A DNA stretch of 42,367 bases. Origin: an uncultured bacterium. Lineage in GTDB: Bacteria > Bacteroidota > Bacteroidia > Chitinophagales > Chitinophagaceae. Shown here piece after piece: positions 1 through 8,241 of this stretch. The stretch spans positions 1-42,367 of the forward strand of contig CAJBBV010000098.1 of assembly GCA_903951405.1 (NCBI GenBank), written 5' to 3'. The notes below the pieces were generated by a model. It saw only the letters and a list, made by a program, of their open reading frames with translations. It did no database searches and was not told the origin of the DNA. Position 1 is the first letter of the stretch. Each line of letters begins with the position of its first letter. The translations under genes were made by a program, and so were the position numbers.

Positions 1-303
1 ACTTTTACAGGTACACCAACCCTACCAACAGGTACAATAGCGACAACTCAATCTGCTGGAAATAATTCAACTGCAGTCGCTACGACATCTTATGTTGATG
101 GAGCAATATCAACATTGTCTACATCAGCTCAAGATGCATTGAATTTAAAAGCCCCTTTGGCCTCACCGACATTTACAGGTACCCCAACTTTACCCACAGG
201 TACAATAGCGACAACACAATCTGCTGGCAATAATACAACAGCAGTAGCGACTACGGCTTATGTAGATGGGGCCTTGGTTTCAAAAGCGCCATTAGCATCC
301 CCT
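1..303 (+). repeat. In-frame tandem repeats in the fibre gene
   Basis: A core of about 99 bases at 1-99 recurs at 169-267 with mostly silent or conservative changes, in the same frame. A KAPLASP-coding linker follows each copy (148-168 and 283-303), and a short third copy (TFTGT) starts at 304. Unit lengths are 56 and 45 codons. The array probably continues upstream of the window. Confidence 0.8.
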
Positions 304-726
304 ACATTTACAGGTACATTAAATGGAGTTAATGCAATATTTAGTGGAGATATTACTGCAGCTACAGTTAATGGTATTTCGACTACTCCTTCTGACAAGC
401 GGTTGAAAACTGATATCAAACCATTGTCTATTGGTATAGAAGCTATCATGAAATTAAATCCAGTGAGCTATAAAAAGAAAATTTCAATAAGCTCCACTGA
501 TTATTCAATCAAAGAAAATGGGTTTATTGCTCAGGAACTTCAAAAAATTATACCAATAGTCGTGAAAGTAGGCACCGATGAAAATAAATTACTGAGCGTA
601 AATTATATTTCTATTATTCCTGTTCTTACTAAAGCCATGCAAGAGCAACAAAAGCAAATAGCAGATCAGCAAAAACAAATTAATGATCTTAAGGCATTGG
701 TTGAAAAATTAATTAACAAAAAATAA
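1..726 (+). CDS. Tail-fibre/adhesin-like protein with C-terminal S74 self-cleaving chaperone (5' partial)
   Basis: The reading frame is open from the first base, so the N-terminus lies outside the window. The visible part begins with phage-tail-fibre-like repeats (KAPLASPTFTGTPTLPTGT, then an ATTAYVDG-type ending) repeated about twice plus a truncated third copy. From codon 131 (base 391) comes SDKRLKTDIKPL, the hallmark start of the Peptidase_S74 / endosialidase-type intramolecular chaperone, followed by NGFIAQEL. The last ~35 residues are a Gln/Lys-rich heptad coiled coil (EQQKQIADQQKQINDLKALVEK). In this family the domain trimerises a fibrous protein and then cuts itself off before the SD dipeptide. 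No phage structural genes follow, so I infer a cell-surface fibre rather than a prophage remnant. The next gene is convergent, only 9 bases away. Confidence 0.8.
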   Translation, partial: TFTGTPTLPTGTIATTQSAGNNSTAVATTSYVDGAISTLSTSAQDALNLKAPLASPTFTGTPTLPTGTIATTQSAGNNTTAVATTAYVDGALVSKAPLASPTFTGTLNGVNAIFSGDITAATVNGISTTPSDKRLKTDIKPLSIGIEAIMKLNPVSYKKKISISSTDYSIKENGFIAQELQKIIPIVVKVGTDENKLLSVNYISIIPVLTKAMQEQQKQIADQQKQINDLKALVEKLINKK

Positions 727-735
727 TTAAATTTC

Positions 736-1926
736 TTAAAGACTTAATACTGCTTTAAGGCCAACAAAAATTGTTGCAGCCATAACCAACAGGCCAAAAA
801 TAGTTAACCATAGGGGATGTTTATACTCCCCTATTATTTTTTTATTTCGTACAGAAAGTAGTACTATACCTAATGCGATTGGCAGTATAAATCCATTTAA
901 GGCTCCAACAAACACTAATGTCTTTACCGGTTTTCCTACGTAAATAAAAATCGAAAGAGAGATTAAAACAAATCCAACCAATAATCCCTTTTCATATTTT
1001 TCAATCAGATGGTGAAAAGATTTTAGAAATGAAATGGACGTGTAGGCTGCTCCTACAACAGAAGTAATGGCGGCACTCCACATAATTATTCCAAATATTA
1101 TATATCCAATGTTTCCAGCAGCTAACTGAAATACCGATGCAGCAGGATTTGTACTATCTAGCGAAAGCCCTTTAGATACAACACCTAGCGCAGCTAGGAA
1201 TAACAGTATGCGCATGGTAGAGGCAATAAGAATAGCTGATATCGCAGATTGTCCAACTTCTTTTGAATGTTTCGCTCCGGTTAGTCCGGCGTCTATTAAT
1301 CTATGAGCCCCCGCAAAGCTTATATATCCACCAACTGTTCCACCTACTAAGGTGATGATTGCTAAAAAATCAATTTTATCTGGTAGGATACTTTTTTGTA
1401 AAGCTTCTCCAAGAGGAGGTTTTGATATGAACACGACATAGAGTGTTAGCACAATCATAATCATTCCTAACGCTTTTGCAAAAACATCCATCCACTTTAG
1501 TGACTCTTTATTTGTGAAAATAATAATTGCAATGACTGCGCTGATTATTGCACCTGTTTCAGTACTCCATCCCGTAATAACATTTAAGCCTAGTCCAGCG
1601 CCTGCTAAATTTCCAGTATTGAATGCAATTCCACCAATAACTATTAGCAAGGTTAATAAATAGCCTGAACCAGGAATAATTTTATTAGCAAGAACTTGTG
1701 CTCTCATTCCACTAGCTCCAAGTATCTTCCATATATTCAACTGTGCACCAATATCAAGTAAGATGGATATGAGAATGATAAATCCAAAACTAGCTAATAA
1801 AGTATTGGTAAAAACAGCAGTTTGTGTTAGGAATCCAGGTCCGATTGCTGAAGTTGCCATTAAAAAAGCTGCAGCAATGATTGGGGAGTGTATAAAATAA
1901 TTAAACGTTAATTTTTTACTTTTCAT
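736..1926 (-). CDS. NRAMP-like transporter linked to pxpA (probable 5-oxoproline or related carrier)
   Basis: A 396-residue, roughly 11-helix membrane protein of the NRAMP (SLC11, APC-superfamily) fold, resembling the YcsG-type paralogues found beside 5-oxoprolinase genes. The canonical metal site is missing: in helix 1 the DPGN motif reads GPGF (about residues 29-32), and the helix 6 MPH motif is absent from the GGTVGGYISFAGAHRL stretch (~195-210). A metal ion is therefore an unlikely substrate. It overlaps the pxpA stop by four bases (ATGA), indicating translational coupling, so I infer import of 5-oxoproline or a similar pathway substrate. Family membership is well supported; substrate is inference. 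Automatic pipelines tend to call such proteins divalent metal transporters. Confidence 0.75.
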   Translation of the reverse strand: MKSKKLTFNYFIHSPIIAAAFLMATSAIGPGFLTQTAVFTNTLLASFGFIILISILLDIGAQLNIWKILGASGMRAQVLANKIIPGSGYLLTLLIVIGGIAFNTGNLAGAGLGLNVITGWSTETGAIISAVIAIIIFTNKESLKWMDVFAKALGMIMIVLTLYVVFISKPPLGEALQKSILPDKIDFLAIITLVGGTVGGYISFAGAHRLIDAGLTGAKHSKEVGQSAISAILIASTMRILLFLAALGVVSKGLSLDSTNPAASVFQLAAGNIGYIIFGIIMWSAAITSVVGAAYTSISFLKSFHHLIEKYEKGLLVGFVLISLSIFIYVGKPVKTLVFVGALNGFILPIALGIVLLSVRNKKIIGEYKHPLWLTIFGLLVMAATIFVGLKAVLSL

Positions 1927-2669
1927 TTTATACTGCTTATTAAAATTTCATTTTTAATCAATCCAAGATGTATTTGCTTTGCAAATTCTAAGGCTTTATC
2001 AGCATCTCCATGGATACAAACTGTATTTATATGAATTGGAATAGGATCTCCATAAATCGGGTTTACTTTATTATGGTTAATCATATTCACTACCTGATAC
2101 AATCCAAGATCACTGTTTTCTATCATTGCATTTTTTTCAGTTCGAGGAGTTAGACTACCATTTGGTTGATATGTTCTGTCAGCAAAGCCTTCCCGATAAA
2201 ATAAAAGTCCTTCGCGTTTTGTTGCCTTTTCTGATTCACTATTTGGCAATCCATATATACATAAATTTTTATCAACTCGTTTTACGGCTTTTGCAATTAA
2301 GGTTGCAATTTTTTCACTTACCCCCGATTGGTTATATAATGCACCATGTGGCTTAATATGCTTTAAGGTAGTTCCCATACTTTCAGCAATTGACTTAACT
2401 GCTATAATCTGTTCAATTATCGAACTTGTTAGGGCTTCTTCCTCCATTTCTATTTGTTTTCTCCCAAAATTTTCTCGATCTGGGTAAGAAGGATGTGCTC
2501 CTATGGCCACATCAAATTGTAGGGCCAATTTTATCGTCTTTTTTATTGTTTCTTCATCCCCGGCATGAGATCCGCATGCAATATTAACCGAACTGATGAA
2601 GGGCATAATCAAAGCGTCTGTTGCGTAGCCTTCACCCATATCGCAATTGAGGTCGATTGTTTTTTTCAT
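1923..2669 (-). CDS. pxpA: 5-oxoprolinase subunit A (LamB/YcsF family)
   Basis: PxpA works with PxpB and PxpC in ATP-dependent opening of 5-oxo-L-proline (pyroglutamate) to L-glutamate in the cytoplasm. Family signatures seen: IDLNCDMGEG at the N-terminus, NIACGSHAGD, GAHPSYPDRENFGR and HIKPHGALYN. Length (~248 residues) is normal. I chose the ATG at 2669, which gives MKKTIDLNCDMGEG like characterised homologues; an in-frame ATG eight codons upstream (2693) would add a hydrophobic MIFLILYV extension not typical of the family. The stop overlaps the start of the NRAMP-like gene by four bases. The partner subunits lie about 1.3 kb away beyond an oppositely oriented gene. Confidence 0.92.
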   Translation of the reverse strand: MKKTIDLNCDMGEGYATDALIMPFISSVNIACGSHAGDEETIKKTIKLALQFDVAIGAHPSYPDRENFGRKQIEMEEEALTSSIIEQIIAVKSIAESMGTTLKHIKPHGALYNQSGVSEKIATLIAKAVKRVDKNLCIYGLPNSESEKATKREGLLFYREGFADRTYQPNGSLTPRTEKNAMIENSDLGLYQVVNMINHNKVNPIYGDPIPIHINTVCIHGDADKALEFAKQIHLGLIKNEILISSIK

Positions 2670-2779
2670 CACATACAAGATAAGAAAGATCATAGCTCAC
2701 TGTTCACTAAATGCATTATAAAGGGTAAAAATTAATTGCCTACGTGGATAAAAATCAGAAAATTTGTTATATTTATAAT

Positions 2780-3889
2780 ATGAAATCAAGAAGAACATTT
2801 ATCCAATCAACAGCTGTTGTATCAGCTAGTTTGCTTGCCAGCAAATCTTTTGCCTTTTCAATTTTGAATAAAGACAGAAAGCCTGAAGAATTAATCCTTG
2901 GCCACAATGGTTTTACATATAAGGTTGACCATGGCTGGGCAAAAATTAGTTCTAGCACTCATCCTGTAAACAATTGTCATGAAATGGTTCAGGATAGTCA
3001 GGGTCGCTTGATTATGATTGGCGATGACACGCATAATAATATTTTGGTCTTTGATAAATCTGGACAGTTATTGGATTCATGGGGTGCTTCTTATCCTGCA
3101 GGACATGGACTTACCATTAGCAAAGAAAATGGTGAAGATTTTCTATTACTTGTTGATAATGGGTTTTTTACAAACCTTGCCGGTGAGTCAAAATCGCAGC
3201 CTGGTAATGTGGTAAAAACAAATATTAAAGGAAGAATTATTTTTTCTTTACCTCAACCTCATGCAATAGGCATATATAAAGATGATGAGGCTTATCATCC
3301 AACGGAAACCGCGGTAGCTCCTAATGGAGATATTTATGTAGCTGATGGATATGGTTCCGATTATATTATTCACTTTGATAGTAAAGGACGCTTTATTAGA
3401 AAATTTGGGGGTCATAATAATACTAATCCAGATCATAATCTTGAATGTGCTCATGGTGTTGTTGTTGATGATCGAGATAAAAGTAATCCAGTATTAGTTT
3501 GTACATCAAGAGGTGAATGCTGCTTCAAGGTATTTACACTTGATGGCAAGTTTATTAAGCGTATTGACACACCTGGAATGTTTGTATGTAGGCCAGTAAT
3601 TCATGGCCAAGTACTTTATGCAGGTGTATGTTGGTCAAAAGATGCTCAAGGGAATCAAATTGACGATGGCTCAGGATTTCTAACTATTCTTGATACTAAT
3701 TATAAAGTATTGGCAAGTCCAGGTGGAACTGCACCTGTTTATAAGAATGGTATACTACAGCAAACATTTCAACACGAGTCTAACGTATTTAAACATGGGC
3801 ATGATGTGTGTATAGATGAAGATCAAAGTATCTATGTATGTCAATGGAATGCAAATCGGACTACACCGATTAAGTTGACTCGCGTATAA
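2780..3889 (+). CDS. Exported NHL-repeat six-bladed beta-propeller protein (Tat-type signal)
   Basis: The N-terminus MKSRRTFIQSTAVVSASLLA has a twin-arginine motif, a hydrophobic stretch and a likely cleavage near SFA, so Tat export is predicted. The rest has NHL-type propeller blades, clearest at VAPNGDIYVADGYGSDYI followed by FDSKGRFIRKFGG, then AHGVVVDDRDKSNPVLV and, at the end, HGHDVCIDEDQSIYVCQW. Such proteins often resemble the lyase part of peptidylglycine amidating enzymes, but I see no firm catalytic signature. The ATG at 2780 is preferred over an upstream GTG at 2744 because it places the RR motif correctly. The gene sits, oppositely oriented, between pxpA and pxpCB and has its own terminator. 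Confidence 0.75.
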   Translation: MKSRRTFIQSTAVVSASLLASKSFAFSILNKDRKPEELILGHNGFTYKVDHGWAKISSSTHPVNNCHEMVQDSQGRLIMIGDDTHNNILVFDKSGQLLDSWGASYPAGHGLTISKENGEDFLLLVDNGFFTNLAGESKSQPGNVVKTNIKGRIIFSLPQPHAIGIYKDDEAYHPTETAVAPNGDIYVADGYGSDYIIHFDSKGRFIRKFGGHNNTNPDHNLECAHGVVVDDRDKSNPVLVCTSRGECCFKVFTLDGKFIKRIDTPGMFVCRPVIHGQVLYAGVCWSKDAQGNQIDDGSGFLTILDTNYKVLASPGGTAPVYKNGILQQTFQHESNVFKHGHDVCIDEDQSIYVCQWNANRTTPIKLTRV

Positions 3890-3912
3890 TATTAAAAACT
3901 AACTATGCTCTG

Positions 3913-3945
3913 TCCCTGACCCATAATGGTGTCAGGGATTTTTTT
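3913..3945 (+). terminator. Rho-independent terminator after the NHL gene
   Basis: Stem TCCCTGAC (3913-3920) pairs exactly with GTCAGGGA (3931-3938) across a 10-base loop and is followed by seven T residues (3939-3945). It lies 24 bases past the stop of the plus-strand gene and has no matching U-tract for the minus strand. Confidence 0.85.
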
Positions 3946-3959
3946 GTCATAAATAGTAA

Positions 3960-4955
3960 TTATCGATTAGTCATTTCTATGCTAATCTTAAGTTGATCAA
4001 TTTTTTTATCTTGTTCACGCAATTTAGTATAGGACTCATCCTCTGTAATTTGATTAAATGAGATTACATCACCCGGTCTAGACTGTGCAAGTTTTGATAT
4101 ATCTGTACTACACACTCTAGCTATTCGAGGGTATCCACCAATAGTTTGTGCATCCGCCATTAGGATAATGGGTTGCCCTTTTGGAGTGACTTGGATAATT
4201 CCTACTGCAACTGCTGAAGAAAGCATTTCTTGTTTTTGGATAAGTGAAAGCTCATTACCTTCTAAGCGATATCCCATTCTGTTTGAATCATTTGAAACAG
4301 TAAAGGTGGTATTGAATAAAGTATGTTGTGAAGGTTGATTAAATAAATTCCACTCAGGTCCTTTCACACAGTTTATCGAAGTGTGATTTGAGTTATTATG
4401 TTGATGTTTGAAATTAATATGCCAATTGGTATATGCAAATCCATTTTCACCTAGTTGTATTGAAGTATCTAATATTACTTTTTTTATTTTATGAGTGAAC
4501 TGGATGATATCTCCTGTGGCGAGGTTTTTCCCGTTAATTCCACCAATACCTGAAGCGACATATGTAGATGCCGACCCCATGATTTTATTCACTTGAAATC
4601 CACCAGCAATAGCTAGGTAGGCTCTGCATCCATAGCGTGTGGGTTTTGTTTTTAAAATACTAAATGCTTTAATTTTTATTAGTCTATTAAATTCAATTTT
4701 AGTTTCATTGATGTATGCATTGCACCCATCTCCAGAAATACAACAATAGGCATCTTCATTAAATACTATTTCAGTTCCGTGGAGAGTTAATTCTAGCAGT
4801 GCTTCATTGACTTCATTTCCACAAATAATGTTTGCAATACTCGATGACATTTTATCCATAACACCTCCAACAGGTACCCCATATTTTTGGTAATGCCATC
4901 TGCCAAAGTCTTGAATACTCGCTGAGATACCCGGTTTTAAAATAGTTATGCTCAT
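3960..4955 (-). CDS. pxpC: 5-oxoprolinase subunit C (biotin-dependent carboxyltransferase-like, KipA family)
   Basis: PxpC is the AHS2/KipA-type subunit of the 5-oxoprolinase complex. Recognisable family stretches are ILKPGISASIQDFGRWHYQK at the N-terminus, GVPVGGVMDKMSS, YLAIAGGFQV, MGSASTYVASGIGG, then NRMGYRLEG and a C-terminal GQPIILMADAQTIGGYPRIA. The length of 331 residues is normal. The start overlaps the pxpB stop by four bases (ATGA), so the pair is translationally coupled. The related urea amidolyase and allophanate hydrolase subunits share the fold, but the presence of pxpA in the same locus points to 5-oxoproline. Confidence 0.92.
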   Translation of the reverse strand: MSITILKPGISASIQDFGRWHYQKYGVPVGGVMDKMSSSIANIICGNEVNEALLELTLHGTEIVFNEDAYCCISGDGCNAYINETKIEFNRLIKIKAFSILKTKPTRYGCRAYLAIAGGFQVNKIMGSASTYVASGIGGINGKNLATGDIIQFTHKIKKVILDTSIQLGENGFAYTNWHINFKHQHNNSNHTSINCVKGPEWNLFNQPSQHTLFNTTFTVSNDSNRMGYRLEGNELSLIQKQEMLSSAVAVGIIQVTPKGQPIILMADAQTIGGYPRIARVCSTDISKLAQSRPGDVISFNQITEDESYTKLREQDKKIDQLKISIEMTNR

Positions 4956-5647
4956 TGAAATTGATCAAATTCTTTTTTTGAAATAGGAATAAACCTCACA
5001 TTATCTCCTGCTTTTAGTAGACATGTTGGTTCATTTAATTTATTAAATATTGTCAATGGAGTTCTACCAATAATTTGCCATCCACCAGGAATGTCTGTTG
5101 GGTAAATGCCAGTTTGTTTCCCTGCTATGCCAATACTTCCTGCCGGAATTTTTAAAGATGGATGTTGTTTTCTTGGGGCCACTAATTTAGGAGGCAAGAT
5201 TCCCATGTATGGAAATCCAGGAATAAAACCAATCATATACACTCTATATATATTTTTGATGTGCAGTTGTATAATTTCTTCAATACTCATGTTTAAATGA
5301 CTAGTAAGCCAGGGTAGATCAAAGCCAAATTCGATCTCATAGCATACTGGAATTTCAATGGGTTGAACACCTTGTTTTTTTTCAGTAATATTGAGGGGTG
5401 TTGTATTTTCGACTATGTTTATTTTATGCTGCAATTGATTTTTAAATTCCTCTATATTGCAATCTGCGTCAAAATAAATTGTTAAGCTACTGTAAGCGGG
5501 AACGCATTCGATAAATCCTGGAAAAGGATTGGATTCAATTTCTTGTTGCCATGCAATGACTTGCATGTTGATGTGTTCATCAATTGTTTGAGAAAATTCG
5601 ATAGTTATCGCACGATCATGTATACTATATATTCTTGGTATGATCAT
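4952..5647 (-). CDS. pxpB: 5-oxoprolinase subunit B (KipI / allophanate hydrolase subunit 1 family)
   Basis: The 231-residue product matches the AHS1/KipI family: the N-terminal RAITIEFSQTID region, then the C-terminal cyclophilin-like domain with GFIPGFPYMG, LVAPRKQHPSLKIPAGSIG, GIAGKQTGIYP and PGGWQIIGRTPL. With PxpA and PxpC it forms the ATP-dependent 5-oxoprolinase. In Bacillus the homologue KipI inhibits the sporulation kinase KinA, a role not expected here. The ATG at 5647 is 60 bases downstream of the mqnC stop, and the gap contains a UUCG-loop hairpin. It overlaps pxpC by four bases. Confidence 0.92.
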   Translation of the reverse strand: MIIPRIYSIHDRAITIEFSQTIDEHINMQVIAWQQEIESNPFPGFIECVPAYSSLTIYFDADCNIEEFKNQLQHKINIVENTTPLNITEKKQGVQPIEIPVCYEIEFGFDLPWLTSHLNMSIEEIIQLHIKNIYRVYMIGFIPGFPYMGILPPKLVAPRKQHPSLKIPAGSIGIAGKQTGIYPTDIPGGWQIIGRTPLTIFNKLNEPTCLLKAGDNVRFIPISKKEFDQFQ

Positions 5648-5679
5648 ACTCGAAAGTAATACTAATTATGCTAGTTGAA

Positions 5680-5695
5680 TGTTCTCGAAAGAACA
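5680..5695 (-). promoter_or_regulatory. UUCG-tetraloop hairpin between mqnC and pxpB
   Basis: Read on the minus strand the sequence is TGTTCT-TTCG-AGAACA, a perfect 6-bp stem closing a UUCG loop. There is no following U-run, so it is not a standard terminator. An octamer, CTCGAAAG on the plus strand, occurs in this hairpin (5684-5691) and again at 5649-5656 just before the pxpB start. Role unknown; it could protect the mqnC 3' end, act as an attenuator, or be a protein-binding palindrome. Confidence 0.5.
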
Positions 5696-5707
5696 CGCTA
5701 TGGTCAA

Positions 5708-6835
5708 TTAGTAGTTGATTACTTGTTCCTGAATCGCAGCAGGAATATCCCTCCATTCATATTCTTGATTACGGAGTTGTGGTTCAAAGCCAGCTTCAGT
5801 TATTGCTTCTTGGATTGATTTGTAGGTAAATCGATGTGGCGCACCTGCTGCACTTACAACGTTTTCTTCAAGCATGATGCTTCCAAAATCATTAGCACCC
5901 GCATGTAGGCATATCTGGGCAATTTTTTTCCCAACAGTAAGCCAGGAAGCTTGTATGTTTTTAATATTAGGTAGCATGATACGACTGATTGCAATCATTC
6001 TAATATACTCTTCGCCAGTCGTTAAGTTCTGTACTCCTCTAATTTTTGTAAGCAATGTATCTACATCCTGAAATGTCCATGGAATAAAAGCCAAAAATCC
6101 TTTTGCATTTTCTGGTTTTCTTGATTGTACTTCGCGAAGCTTTATCAAATGTTCAAATCGTTCTTCAAGTGTTTCTACATGACCAAACATCATTGTTGCT
6201 GATGTTGTGATGTTTAGTTGATGTGCTGCGGCCATTACATCAAGCCATTCCTGCGCTCCACACTTTCCATTACTTACTAATTTACGCACTCGATCAACTA
6301 ATATTTCAGCTCCAGCACCTGGAAGGGAATTCATTCCTGCTTCTTTCAATGCCATAAGCACTTCGGTATGGGTAGATTTTTCAAGTTTGGTGATATGTGC
6401 AACTTCTGGTGGTCCAAGCGTATGAAGTCTAATGTCTGGGAACTCATTTTTTATTTCCCTGAATATTTTTGTGTAAAAGTCAAGTCCGAGTTCTGGGTGG
6501 TGCCCTCCTTGTAAAAGCAACTGATCACCTCCCCATTGTAGTGTTTCACGGATCTTTTGCCTGTAGGTATCCATGTCTGTAATGTAAGCCTCCGCATGTC
6601 CTGGTATTCTGTAAAAATTGCAAAACTTACAATTTGCTATGCAAACGTTGGTTGTGTTAACGTTGCGGTCAATTTGCCAGCTTACTTTTCCATGGGGTAC
6701 TTGTTTCTGTCTGAGTTGATCAGCAATATGCATAAGTTCTGCAAGTGGAGACTGCTTGAAGAGAAACAGACCTTCTTCCGCAGTGAGAAATTCCAAATTC
6801 AGTGCTTTTTCGTATAGATTATTTATTTCACTCAT
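5708..6835 (-). CDS. mqnC: Cyclic dehypoxanthinyl futalosine synthase (radical SAM)
   Basis: MqnC converts dehypoxanthine futalosine to the cyclic form in the futalosine route to menaquinone. The radical-SAM cluster motif is visible as C-I-A-N-C-K-F-C (residues 65-72), preceded by QIDRNVNTTN and followed by NFYRIPGHAEAY. Other family landmarks are GGDQLLLQGGHHPELGLDFY, LHTLGPPEVAHI, MNSLPGAGAEILVDRVR and TTSATMMFGHVETLEER, which distinguish it from the sister enzyme MqnE. I use the ATG at 6835 (MSEINN) rather than a TTG three codons upstream. A -7-like element lies 21 bases upstream. Menaquinol is the expected substrate of the ACIII encoded later in the window. The other mqn genes are not present. 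Confidence 0.9.
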   Translation of the reverse strand: MSEINNLYEKALNLEFLTAEEGLFLFKQSPLAELMHIADQLRQKQVPHGKVSWQIDRNVNTTNVCIANCKFCNFYRIPGHAEAYITDMDTYRQKIRETLQWGGDQLLLQGGHHPELGLDFYTKIFREIKNEFPDIRLHTLGPPEVAHITKLEKSTHTEVLMALKEAGMNSLPGAGAEILVDRVRKLVSNGKCGAQEWLDVMAAAHQLNITTSATMMFGHVETLEERFEHLIKLREVQSRKPENAKGFLAFIPWTFQDVDTLLTKIRGVQNLTTGEEYIRMIAISRIMLPNIKNIQASWLTVGKKIAQICLHAGANDFGSIMLEENVVSAAGAPHRFTYKSIQEAITEAGFEPQLRNQEYEWRDIPAAIQEQVINY

Positions 6836-6855
6836 AATTTTCAATAAGAATAGAA

Positions 6856-6863
6856 CAAAGGTA
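6856..6863 (-). promoter_or_regulatory. Putative Bacteroidota -7 element for mqnC
   Basis: On the minus strand this reads TACCTTTG, an exact match to the TAnnTTTG consensus, and would give a leader of about 15 bases before the mqnC ATG. The upstream -33 region is only partly conserved (TT-rich, no clean TTTG at the usual distance). Confidence 0.45.
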
Positions 6864-6961
6864 GGTCAACAATCGTTTAAAATAAAGCTAACTTGAGAGA
6901 AGCTTTATGTTTTGGAATTATTTTAATACATCTAGCATTTCTTCTCCATAATATGATGAGA

Positions 6962-8179
6962 ATGAAATTCACTATATTGACTCAGTTGATAAAATTGGTT
7001 GGAGTACTTTCCATTTGTTTCCTTTTGTCTAAAAGTAGCCATGGACAGGAACAATTTCTAGAGGGCCCTGCTAAACGTATTACATCTTTTCCATTTAAAT
7101 TATTATCTGGGGGTGTCATATTAATTAAAGCTTCAGTTGATCAATATTCTGATAGTATGAATTTTATCTTGGATACAGGTAGCGGAGGTATTTCATTAGA
7201 CTCGACAACGGTGAAAGAGTTAAACATAAACACAGTACCTTCTGACAAAACGATAAAAGGAATTGGTGGAATTCGCAAAGTTTCATTTTTATACGGGGCT
7301 ACTTTACACCTTCCTGGTTTGGATGTAAGCTCCTTAAACTTTCATGTTAATGATTATGAATTATTAAGCTATTCTTATGGAATTCATATAGATGGTATTA
7401 TTGGGTATAGTTTTTTAAGCCGTTATATTGTTAACATTAACTATGATAATAGATTAATAACTGTTTATAGTAATGGGGACTTCAATTATCCTAATGGGGG
7501 TCACATATTATATCCTGCTTTTACCACACTGCCAATACAAACTGTACAGTTCCGCGAAAGTAAAAATTTTTCACAACGATTTTATTTTGATACCGGAGCG
7601 GGATTAAATTTTCTGCTTTCAGAAGAGTATGTAACGGATAGTTCAGTTTTACGAAAGAGAAAGAAAAAGCCTATGCTGACTCAAGCAGAAGGCCTAGGAG
7701 GTAAATTGGTTATGCGACTGACTACTGTTAAAAGTATTCAGTTTGGTCCTTATAAATTTCGAAATGTACCAACATTACTTTTCCAAGATAATAGCAATGT
7801 TACAGCTTATCCATTTTTAGGGGGTCTTATTGGAAATGATCTATTGCGTAGATTTAACGTGACGTTGAATTATAATAGACATGAAATTCACATTATTCCA
7901 AATACTCATTTTAAAGATTTTTTTGATTATGCCTATTCTGGGTTATCTATTTATTTTATTGATCAGCATATAGAAGTAGATGATGTGGCTCCTGATTCTC
8001 CCGCAGAAAAAGCGGGACTAAAAAAAGGTGATATTATTATTTCTGTAGGTAATGATTTTAGTAATAATATTCAAACATATAAAAGTATTATTCAGTCTAC
8101 TGTAAGCAAAATAAAATTTCTTATTATTAGAAATGGATCACCTGAGGTCATTACGATGAAAACAGTTAGAATTTTATAG
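6962..8179 (+). CDS. Secreted two-lobed retropepsin-type aspartyl protease with C-terminal PDZ domain
   Basis: The N-terminal ~28 residues form a signal peptide ending SSHGQ. Two aspartic-protease signatures follow: ILDTGSGGISLD with Asp71, and FDTGAGLNF with Asp210, each followed by a hydrophobic-Gly closing motif (GIIGYSFL and GLIGNDLL). This is a clan AA enzyme with both catalytic Asp residues on one chain. The last ~85 residues are a PDZ domain (VAPDSPAEKAGLKKGDIIIS), suggesting substrate-tail recognition. I chose the ATG at 6962; two other ATGs lie at 6953 and 6956, and a TTG at 6893 would add an implausible extension. It is divergent from mqnC and sits upstream of an M16 peptidase pair. 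The natural substrate is unknown. Confidence 0.8.
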   Translation: MKFTILTQLIKLVGVLSICFLLSKSSHGQEQFLEGPAKRITSFPFKLLSGGVILIKASVDQYSDSMNFILDTGSGGISLDSTTVKELNINTVPSDKTIKGIGGIRKVSFLYGATLHLPGLDVSSLNFHVNDYELLSYSYGIHIDGIIGYSFLSRYIVNINYDNRLITVYSNGDFNYPNGGHILYPAFTTLPIQTVQFRESKNFSQRFYFDTGAGLNFLLSEEYVTDSSVLRKRKKKPMLTQAEGLGGKLVMRLTTVKSIQFGPYKFRNVPTLLFQDNSNVTAYPFLGGLIGNDLLRRFNVTLNYNRHEIHIIPNTHFKDFFDYAYSGLSIYFIDQHIEVDDVAPDSPAEKAGLKKGDIIISVGNDFSNNIQTYKSIIQSTVSKIKFLIIRNGSPEVITMKTVRIL

Positions 8180-8241
8180 ATATAATAACTAACCTTTATT
8201 TCAGGTGTTCAGTATTCCTTTTATTTAAAGATATTTGTAGC

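Noticed and set aside
735-759. CTTAAAG / CTTTAAG inverted repeat at the end of the fibre gene, as a terminator
   Set aside because: Only 7 weak pairs with an 11-base loop and no T-tract; it overlaps the end of the NRAMP-like coding sequence.
8227-8241. GATATTTG just before the M16 gene as a -7 promoter element
   Set aside because: One mismatch to TAnnTTTG and only a few bases from the ATG, which would leave almost no leader; no suitable -33 element.
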